The notes beneath the pieces were generated by a model. The model saw only the letters and a list, made by a program, of their open reading frames with translations. It did no database searches and had not been told where the DNA came from. Of a DNA stretch of 15,581 nt, positions 9,204-15,581 are shown piece after piece. A program made the position numbers and the translations under genes. The stretch is from NCBI GenBank assembly GCA_025201865.1, contig MU603042.1, forward strand, positions 8,735 through 24,315, read 5' to 3'. The DNA comes from Ramicandelaber brevisporus (Eukaryota > Kickxellomycota > Ramicandelaberales > Ramicandelaberaceae). The stretch's first letter is position 1, and every line of letters starts with the position of its first letter.

Positions 9204-12200
9204 TGTTCAAGCTCCGTATCAGAATCAACTGCATATATCGGGCCATGATCTTCATCGCTCATCAACAGCTGCAATACAGCAATCAGCTGGCTCAATGACA
9301 GCCCAGTATCCACAGTATCCACATGGCTATTCTGCACAATATGTCCATCAGCAACAGCAGCAGCAATATCAGCAACAGCAACATCTATATCAGCAACAAC
9401 AACAATATCAGCAGTATCAGCAACAACAGCCACTGGAGCAACCTCGGCTGCTTCGCCAACTTCCACAGCCCAGATCGAAGCGTATTTCACTTCAGTCTAA
9501 AAGAGCAGCAACTGAGCCGCATGCAGTGGAGTCTACAGATGCTACGCTAGCTAATCCGAAGGCTCCACTTCAAACAGCTGTGTCTCTCCCCGCCATCAAC
9601 AGTGCATTTGTGCCCACGTCTATTGCCGGCGGCCAAATCATACTCTCGCCAACTGATGCTGATCCTGTTCCTCGTGAAGTCTGTCGAGCTGCCACACGCT
9701 TGCTTGACATTCACTCGCAACTTGGTACCCAGCAGCAACATCCTACAACACCCACTCAGTCCAGTCCTGAGCAGATTGCAGCTGATGTCGAGCAGGCTGC
9801 AGTGCGTCTTCGTCATGAAGTTGAAGCTGCAGCTGTAAAGAGTTCAACATATGTGCTAGTTGTTGATGGGCTGCGCGATTGGAAGCCAGCATCGAATCCG
9901 ATAGTTGCAGCTCGTGATCCAGTGGTCTATTACGATGGCAGCGATGATGAAGCTGATCGCCAAGCTCGCAAACGTATTCGCATGTCTGGTCGGAATACAC
10001 CATCCGTGGCAGTTGCAGTTGCAGTCAATGCTAGCAGCAGCAACGAGAGTAACAGCAGCAGCTCTGAAGGCATCTTTGTCGCGCCAAACAAGAAACTCGC
10101 AGACGTCGATTTTGGTTTCACCGTGCTTGACACCGACGCCAATGACTATGGCACCGAGGCTCCAGTTAGTAGTAAAACGCCATCATCCAGAGCAACCCCA
10201 CCAGGAAATGTGGCTCTTGCCACTGCTACTACTACTGCTGCTGGCAGCAAAAGCACTGTGACTCTGCGTCTCTATCTTCGCTTCTTTGAACAGCCCGAGT
10301 CTGCTGATGGTGAGTTTGTCAGCCCCACGGTTGTGACTCGCTTCTGGCGCACTCTCGAGCTTCCAATTCCATCTGCCGACCCCACTGATCCAACTGGTAT
10401 ATCAGTTCTGCCGGCTGCTGCCGAGTCTTTGGTTAGCTCACTGAATGAGTGTCTCTCCGCTGCTGGTTTGAGAGCCGACCACCACTGGCTAGCTACTCTC
10501 ACTGATGACGTCGAGTGCCGAGTGCCAGATTCTGTTTGGAAGCGCTTGGTGTGTCCGTGGCATCTCGTGCTCCGCACTATTGTGGCTAGTCCAGAGGCAC
10601 AGGGCAGTCTGCACTGGGAAGAGTGGCAGCGTTGTGTCCGTTCATCATATGCGGGTGGCGTTGATACCAAGACTCGCTTGAATCGCCATGTGATGGAGAC
10701 GATGGGCTACATGTTTGTATTCATTCACTGCTACAAGCAAGCCATGAGCAGCATCTTGCATCCAAGCACTTTTCGCAACATTGAGAGCCTGATTGCCCGC
10801 AAGGCTGTTCATCCAGTCACGTTGAAACCGCTGATGCCTTCGGCCGAGAGTCTTTTGGATGACGAAGTGACTCGCGCCAATCTCCTTGCTGCTCTGAGCC
10901 TGTACCGCATAGATAACCCTCGCGATGCTCGTGCTGTTCTCGATCGTACTGATGGCTGGCTCACTCTGCTGCCGCCTGAAACTGTGCTTGATATTGTTGA
11001 CAATATTGAAAACATCATTGGTTATGTCAATCAGCGCATCACTGACTCGGTTTCCACACCTGGCAACATTAGCGCTGCTGCTGCAGCCGCTGGTACTGAT
11101 TCAGCCACGGCCGGTGGCGATGTGCTGGCTGGATTGCGCACTCTGCTGCAGCGGTTCACCAACATTGAGTTCCTCGCGCTGCTCAAGACTATCGCCGATG
11201 TCGCATCTGCTTGCACTGAATCACCGGCTGCTGCCTCTGTTGCTTCTTTGGAGCCATTCCATTGGCGTCCGTCTGGCTGGAGCACCGCTGGCTGGCCGAT
11301 GCGTGCCACTTGGAGCAGCCATGCCGTTCTGTGTGCTGGTTTCTGCGAGTTCAAGTATGACATTTCCCCGACTGAACTGCCACATTCCACACTACCGTGC
11401 TACACTTCTTGGCCATCCGCCGGTGCCAACAGAGCGGTCGAGCTTGCTTCTGCCAGCGAGGGTGGTGTGTCTGTCTCTCCTCCGTGGACTCAAGTCAAGG
11501 CTCGTCTTCAGCGTCTGTCAATGATTAGCAAGCACACTCGTTTGTTCCGCATGTTGAGCGAGACCGGCTATGAGCAACTGTTGACTCTGGATGACACTGC
11601 TCACGATGAACATGCATTTACTGAAGGCGATGATTCTGGCCATGTCAATTATTGGACTGTGCGATTTGGTAGCCACACAATTCAGCAACTCGTTGGTCGA
11701 CTCAACAGCAGAAATCAGCGTCGTCAGCAGCAACAGCAGCTGCAGAAGCAAAAGAGCTCTTCCAGCACACATTCCGAGTCGAGTGGTTTGACCAGCTTGT
11801 CTCGCTCGCATCGCTCCTCTGGCTCCGATGACGATGATAGTTCCGATACATCTTCATCCGAGAGTGATATGCTGCACCTGACTGGCACGACCCACGCTCA
11901 AATCAGACTGCCTTCTTCAGCCCAAGTGGTCGAGATGGATATGACTGCTCCAATATTCAACCATCAGCGTCTGACTACGACACAGTACACTGTTTTGAAT
12001 CTGTGCACCATTCTTGACATGCAGTATCGCTTTGCCAGCGCCATCCATCGTCGCTCCAACACCCGCATGAGCGATCTCGAGACTCTTCTTGCAATTGATC
12101 CACTCTTCAACGAGCATCATTGGCCAACCACAGCTGCCAACACAGATCAGCTTGGAAACTCACTGCCACCTCAGGACACTCTGGATGGATACGGTGATGC

Positions 12201-12831
12201 CGAGATTCTCAAACTTGCCAACTCATGGAGTGCACTGGGCGATGATTACAAGCGTCGTGTGGAGCTGGCGCATGCGAAACTCGCCGAGCAAGGTGTCAGC
12301 AGTCGTCCAGTGTGGTTTGCAAACCTGAGTGTTGGCAATGACGACGGTAATTTGGATACATCAGCAAAACCAGTATTTACATCAGCCACGCAGTTCCTAG
12401 AAGAATGGCGTCAATTCAAAAGCGCACTTTTAATGGAGAGCGCAAACATGACTCCGCATCAGATTCAGCTCAAGAAGCAACAAAAGTATTGCACTGCCGC
12501 CAAGCTTCTACTGGCTCCGAATGGTCGTAAACTGTATGGCCGTCTGTATGGCTTGTGGTCATTAAGCCGTCTTCTTGCAATCAATAACCCAACATTTATG
12601 GATGGCATCAACAACATGTGCACAACCACCACCAAAGCAATGAACAAGTGGAAGTCGATCCCTGCCATCGACCAACAATTTGCTGCAAATGCAAGTCTGC
12701 TTGCAGCCAGCGCCGTTGTCAACACCTTTGATAACAACATTAACAACAGCAACTCTATGAATCAAACCATCATTCATGACAACAGTCTCTATCTTCGACT
12801 CCTGGATGAGATTATACCAGTATTTCATTAA
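6808..12831 (+). CDS. Q-rich zf-C17orf113/BED-like zinc-finger protein with hAT-transposase-like segments
   Basis: The 2007-residue frame starts at an ATG with A at -3; an in-frame TAG at 6766-6768 blocks extension without splicing. Residues 1-670 are low complexity, with polyQ tracts and QYQQ/HQQ repeats, prion-like in composition. A finger at about 676-734 carries WLEEYIWLEY and FCKWCR, with C698, C701, H726 and H732 as likely zinc ligands; it matches the zf-C17orf113 pattern as I remember it. More Q-rich sequence follows to about 875. Residues 1152-1256 (RLYLRFFE, GEFV, VTRFW, TDD, CPWHLVL) follow the order of the hAT-like RNase H core found with this finger. IDPLFNEHHWP (1763-1773), GYGDAEILKLANSW and FLEEWRQFK resemble its C-terminal part. 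Basic patches (around 612-628, 889-899, 1054-1058) suggest nuclear entry, and a Ser/Asp-rich patch lies at about 1670-1687. It is probably a domesticated DNA-binding regulator. The finger is a confident call; the hAT relationship is inference. Confidence 0.75.
6952..7005 (+). repeat. Polyglutamine tract, 18 codons (residues 49-66)
   Basis: Eighteen mixed CAA/CAG codons follow a His/Asn/Gln-rich stretch near the N terminus of the zinc-finger protein. Confidence 0.9.
7609..7680 (+). repeat. 36-bp imperfect in-frame duplication
   Basis: Two adjacent 12-codon units begin QHAQSHQQ. The first eight residues are identical and the rest diverge (NQQY against RQPD). Synonymous differences (CAG/CAA, TCC/TCT) show that the duplication is not brand new. 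Confidence 0.75.
8068..8124 (+). repeat. Polyglutamine tract, 19 codons (residues 421-439)
   Basis: Nineteen CAA/CAG codons, heavily interrupted by CAA, preceded by YQY. This is the longest Q run in the gene. Confidence 0.9.
8365..8391 (+). repeat. Pure (CAG)9 tract (residues 520-528)
   Basis: Nine uninterrupted CAG codons. It is the only long tract in the gene with no CAA interruption, so it is the one most prone to length change. Confidence 0.9.
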
Positions 12832-13051
12832 TTCCATCATACTAATTAACACTGCTAACTCATAATCCTCATAACCTCCCTCCTTCCCCCACCCAATAAT
12901 TCCCCCCTTCGAAGTTCTACCATCCTTCTACCATATTCTACCACTTTATGCACCAGCTATGTTTCTTTTCTTTTCTCTTCTCTTCTTTTCTCTTCTTTCA
13001 AATCTCTCACACTATGTATATGTTCACGGACCATTTTAGTTGTTTTTGTTT

Positions 13052-13057
13052 TTTATT
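13052..13057 (-). terminator. Candidate poly(A) signal AATAAA of the P450 gene
   Basis: TTTATT on the + strand reads AATAAA on the coding strand of the P450, about 105 bases after its stop. The distance is usual for a fungal-type 3' UTR, but the hexamer is common by chance in AT-rich DNA. Confidence 0.4.
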
Positions 13058-13154
13058 TAATAATCAATCTGTACCTCTTTTCTTATAGTAATCGAATAGG
13101 GTTATAAAAAGGATAGAAGCAAAGTCAAAGCAAAGAAAAGTCAAAGAATGTTAT

Positions 13155-13160
13155 AATAAA
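13155..13160 (+). terminator. Candidate poly(A) signal AATAAA of the Q-rich gene
   Basis: AATAAA lies about 325 bases after the TAA of the Q-rich gene and abuts the end of the opposing P450 coding region. AATAAT variants closer to the stop (for example near 12895) are alternatives. Confidence 0.35.
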
Positions 13161-14795
13161 CTAAGTATGGTTTGCAGTATTATGCGGCTCAAAGATAATA
13201 TCGGCATTCGAGATCACTAAAAACCCACGGCCGTTAATCTTTGGTTTGCAATCAGGTGATGGCAAGCGCATCTTGTAGCGACGAACCATCATTGCCAACA
13301 CCACTTTCTGCTCAAGCAGAGACATGTTGATTCCGATACACTGGCGCACACCAGCACCAAACGGTAGCCACGCCGATGCAGCAATTTTGGCTGGTGAAAC
13401 GCCATCGTTCTCCAAGAATCGCTCTGGTTTGAACTCAAGAGAGTCTGGCCCCCAGACTTCTTGAGACAGATGGATGGAACGGACTTGGATAGCCATGTTT
13501 GTACCCTTTGGGACAACAAGACCAGGCATCAGCTCCATTTCCTCTGTCATGACGCGGCTGCCAATCTGACCCGGCGGCGGATATAAACGAGACACCTCCT
13601 TGATCACAGCGGTCAAATATGGCATTTGCTTCAAGTCCTCGTGAGTTGGGATTGTGTCAAGATCTGTGCCACCAAGAACAGCATCAGCCTCGGCGCGCAC
13701 CTTGTCCTGAACATTTTGATGCTGAGCAATCAAGAACAATGCCGATGACAAGGCGTTACTCGTGGTGTCGTGGCCAGCCAGTGTGTAAATGAAGAACGAG
13801 CTGCGCAGTGACTCCATGTCCATAACCGCCTTTTCCACCACATTTCCCTGTGCATCAACCTTGTCCTCAGTGCCAAGAATCAAGTGCTGAATCAAGTCCA
13901 TGTGAGTTTCTGCTTCGTCAAACTTGCCTTGACTACGCAATTCGTCCAACTCGGCCCGTTTCTTGGATACCACCTCCATGATATCATCAACGAACTGCGT
14001 AGCTTCTTGGATGAGCTTGCGGCGCGGGAAAACCCTTTCAATCCATGAGAAGATGAAGTAAAAAGGATTGAACATTTGACGCAGGATCGAGTTGTATCGA
14101 TCCACCATATCACTGCCTGGTTTCGTGAGCGCCTGGAAGTCGTAGCCAAACAGTGTTTTGCCCAAGATATCCAGCGTTAACTGCTGCATATACGTGTTCA
14201 TGTGAATCACCACCCGAATACCATCGGGCGATGCAGCTTGATCACGCTCAATAATCTTGAAGAGCTCCAACGTTGAATTGCCAAAGATGGTGAGGTCAAA
14301 CGAGCGTTTGAACGGCGGGTTTGACAGCTGTCGGTGTGCACGCCATTCGTCACCAGTTGCCAATGTCACCAGATTTCTGCCCATGATTTTGGAGAACGCC
14401 AAGTGAGGAAACTCTCGGAAAAACTCTATCTTGTTAACAGCGCGATGATTCGTCAGCAGCTTTTGAGCAAGCTCTGGAGTCTGTACAATGATGGTCCATG
14501 TACCGAAGGCATAGACGCGGTATGCGGGACTGCCACGGACGTAGGGTTTGATGATTGCTTCTTGCTTGTCGTAATCATGACCGAGGAGTTGGGACCAAAT
14601 GAATCTATACAGTGGAACCGATGGCAAGTGGGCAAATGATTTGGGTGGGGAGGAAGTGTAACTAAACCAGAGGTAGTAGCCAGCAAGGATGGTGATGAAA
14701 GTGGCTAAAATGTTGGAGAGCAAAAAGGCTTTGGTATGGAGAATGAGCTCGAATATGTGTGCTGCGGCTGTATACACAGCAGATGGAACAAACAT
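13161..14795 (-). CDS. Membrane-anchored cytochrome P450 monooxygenase
   Basis: The 544-residue frame has a typical length for a microsomal P450. A hydrophobic anchor (about residues 23-46) is followed by a proline hinge (P50-P51, P58). The I-helix motif AGHDTT is at 340-345 with D343 and T344. The K-helix ExxR is E400/R403 within KEVSRLYPP. PERF lies at 457-460, and the heme loop FGAGVRQCIG has C486 as the thiolate ligand. All catalytic elements are intact. P450s of this class sit on the cytosolic face of the ER and take electrons from NADPH-P450 reductase. The N-terminal half (FGNSTLELFKIIE, NPPFKRSF, LGKTLFGYDF) recalls fungal families such as CYP509, but this is from memory and the substrate is unknown. 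The start is the first Met after an in-frame stop at 14871-14873. Confidence 0.93.
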   Translation of the reverse strand: MFVPSAVYTAAAHIFELILHTKAFLLSNILATFITILAGYYLWFSYTSSPPKSFAHLPSVPLYRFIWSQLLGHDYDKQEAIIKPYVRGSPAYRVYAFGTWTIIVQTPELAQKLLTNHRAVNKIEFFREFPHLAFSKIMGRNLVTLATGDEWRAHRQLSNPPFKRSFDLTIFGNSTLELFKIIERDQAASPDGIRVVIHMNTYMQQLTLDILGKTLFGYDFQALTKPGSDMVDRYNSILRQMFNPFYFIFSWIERVFPRRKLIQEATQFVDDIMEVVSKKRAELDELRSQGKFDEAETHMDLIQHLILGTEDKVDAQGNVVEKAVMDMESLRSSFFIYTLAGHDTTSNALSSALFLIAQHQNVQDKVRAEADAVLGGTDLDTIPTHEDLKQMPYLTAVIKEVSRLYPPPGQIGSRVMTEEMELMPGLVVPKGTNMAIQVRSIHLSQEVWGPDSLEFKPERFLENDGVSPAKIAASAWLPFGAGVRQCIGINMSLLEQKVVLAMMVRRYKMRLPSPDCKPKINGRGFLVISNADIIFEPHNTANHT

Positions 14796-15099
14796 TGGAG
14801 CAGTTTCTTTACTCTGAGATGAAAAAGGTAAAGCGAGGATAGTAACTGCGAGGCTCTTGTGGAATAGTAACTAATAGCTCAATGATGGAGGCTATGAACA
14901 ACCGAAATGGTGTTACTTTTATTGTATTAAATGATGAACGGGCATACTTTTCTTGGCAGCAATTGCTGAAGGAGGGATGGTTGCTCCGCGCCTAACTATC
15001 GCCAAGAGTCCCATCAAGCGAACACTCTGTCTATAGCGTGTGACACATCTTGGCACCATTGACCGCCAACAATTGTGTAGAGTTCCATCCACACACGAA

Positions 15100-15135
15100 T
15101 TTATAGAGAGAGAGAGGGAGAGGGAGGGAGAGGGA
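15100..15135 (-). promoter_or_regulatory. CT tract plus TATAAATT: possible P450 core promoter
   Basis: On the minus strand a 30-base CT-only run leads directly into TATAAATT (complement of 15098-15105), about 305 bases before the P450 start. A pyrimidine tract joined to a TATA box is a common fungal promoter layout. Several minus-strand ATGs lie between it and the P450 start, which weakens the case. Confidence 0.35.
15116..15134 (+). other. Putative G-quadruplex motif
   Basis: Four GGG runs (15116-15118, 15122-15124, 15126-15128, 15132-15134) are separated by loops of 3, 1 and 3 bases, meeting the usual G3N1-7 rule. They lie inside the 31-base homopurine run 15105-15135, on the template strand of the P450 gene. 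Confidence 0.6.
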
Positions 15136-15266
15136 CACTGTGAATACATTGAATCTCACACTATCCGCCAAGAGCTTCTACCGCCGGCAGTGTAACTATG
15201 ACATACTTCACCAAAAAATGATTCATTTAAAAGAGAGACATATTAAAAGAGTACAGATTGATTAGC

Positions 15267-15581
15267 TCATTTGATTAGATAGGGAATGGTAGCCTCATTT
15301 GCAATACCGCACAGATTCCGGCCCTTGACCATCCTCATGTATCCAGCTTCGCCCCATTGCACTCCCCAGCTGTTCTTCAGATACCAGTAGTCAATGCCAT
15401 CTTCGTACCCTTCGCCCACAACAAGCATGTAGTGTTTATCTGGGTCAGCACCGTGCTTTGCCTCGGCGTCAATGCCCTTGTTGCATTCTGTGTCGGTGTA
15501 GATGGGAGTTGGAGCGTGGTTGTATCCAAAGTTCATAAACGTGGTCGAATTGGCAACGCCATTGACCGCCACCACAATGGG
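15267..15581 (-). CDS. Papain-family (C1A) cysteine protease, C-terminal part, cut by right edge
   Basis: The minus-strand frame is open from the window edge to the TGA at 15267-15269, giving 104 codons; the start and the catalytic Cys lie beyond the edge. PIVVAVNG matches the family's GPV-VAI/V segment. The catalytic His is in DKHYMLVVGEGY (codon 15432-15434), in place of the usual DHAVLVVGYG. The catalytic Asn is in YWYLKNSWG (codon 15372-15374). WGEAGYMRM and NLCGIANEATIPY complete the usual C-terminal domain. Cys in TECNK and NLCGIA would form the disulfide typical of the family. It is likely a lysosomal/vacuolar or secreted cathepsin-L-like enzyme, but the signal peptide is not in view. 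It is transcribed in the same direction as the P450, which begins 471 bases downstream. Confidence 0.9.
   Translation of the reverse strand, partial: PIVVAVNGVANSTTFMNFGYNHAPTPIYTDTECNKGIDAEAKHGADPDKHYMLVVGEGYEDGIDYWYLKNSWGVQWGEAGYMRMVKGRNLCGIANEATIPYLIK

Larger units (their letters stand above)
12832..13160. other. Convergent 3' intergenic region with a poly(A) signal on each strand
   Basis: The Q-rich gene (+) and the P450 gene (-) end 329 bases apart and point at each other. AATAAA on the + strand lies at 13155-13160, about 325 bases past the + stop and directly beside the P450 stop. AATAAA on the minus strand (TTTATT at 13052-13057) lies about 105 bases past the P450 stop. If both are used, the 3' UTRs overlap by about 100 bases. 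A CT-rich run (12961-12999) and a C-run cluster (12878-12907) also lie here. Confidence 0.55.
14796..15266. other. Spacer between two minus-strand genes; no gene seen
   Basis: This 471-base interval should hold the protease 3' UTR and the P450 promoter and leader. The 76-codon minus-strand frame inside it starts in the CT-rich tract and looks like chance. A minus-strand AATAAA (TTTATT at 14918-14923) lies about 345 bases past the protease stop, inside the likely P450 leader, so its assignment is unclear. Confidence 0.5.

Noticed and set aside
10310-10315. GTGAGT, a good 5' splice-site sequence inside the Q-rich gene
   Set aside because: The unspliced reading (DGEFVSP) matches the expected GEFV segment and the frame stays open, so an intron is not needed.
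6808-12831. Intact mobile DNA transposon
   Set aside because: No terminal inverted repeats or target-site duplications are visible around the gene, and the core motifs have diverged.
15057-15069. 13-base match to the protease coding region (also at 15560-15572), suggesting a duplicated gene remnant
   Set aside because: One or two 13-base matches are expected by chance in a window of this size, and the similarity does not extend.

Overview
The window reads as nuclear DNA of a eukaryote with large, intron-poor genes. The three complete or left-truncated genes run as single open frames with stops TGA, TAA and TAG, and the right-edge gene ends in TGA. All three standard stops are therefore used and an altered code is unlikely. 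The P450 resembles, from memory, families expanded in early-diverging fungi (Mucoromycota and chytrid types). An early-diverging fungus or another unicellular opisthokont is my best guess, at low to moderate confidence.

Layout, left to right. (1) 1-1848 (+): the 3' part of a UPF3 homologue, a nonsense-mediated decay factor, open to the left edge and Q-rich at both ends of the visible part. (2) 1849-6807: about 5 kb with no recognisable protein gene. It begins with the UPF3 3' flank and a GT microsatellite. From about 2690 onward the + strand is strongly pyrimidine-rich and crowded with simple repeats. The last 2.5 kb (4261-6807) is almost free of ATG on the + strand, which fits a very long 5' leader for the next gene. 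(3) 6808-12831 (+): a 2007-residue Q-rich protein. It has a C2H2-type zf-C17orf113/BED-like finger and, further on, segments that look like a decayed hAT-transposase RNase H region. (4) 12832-13160: a short convergent intergenic region with a poly(A) signal on each strand and a possible G-quadruplex. (5) 13161-14795 (-): a complete membrane-anchored cytochrome P450 with all diagnostic motifs. (6) 14796-15266: a spacer with a 31-base homopurine run containing a G-quadruplex pattern, beside a TATA-like box on the minus strand. (7) 15267-15581 (-): the C-terminal end of a papain-family (C1A) cysteine protease, cut by the right edge.

The genes do not form a pathway; this is an ordinary mixed eukaryotic neighbourhood. 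The points most worth following are the ATG-poor 2.5-kb leader with its single seven-codon upstream ORF, and the polyglutamine protein that appears to be a domesticated, catalytically altered hAT-like transposase.
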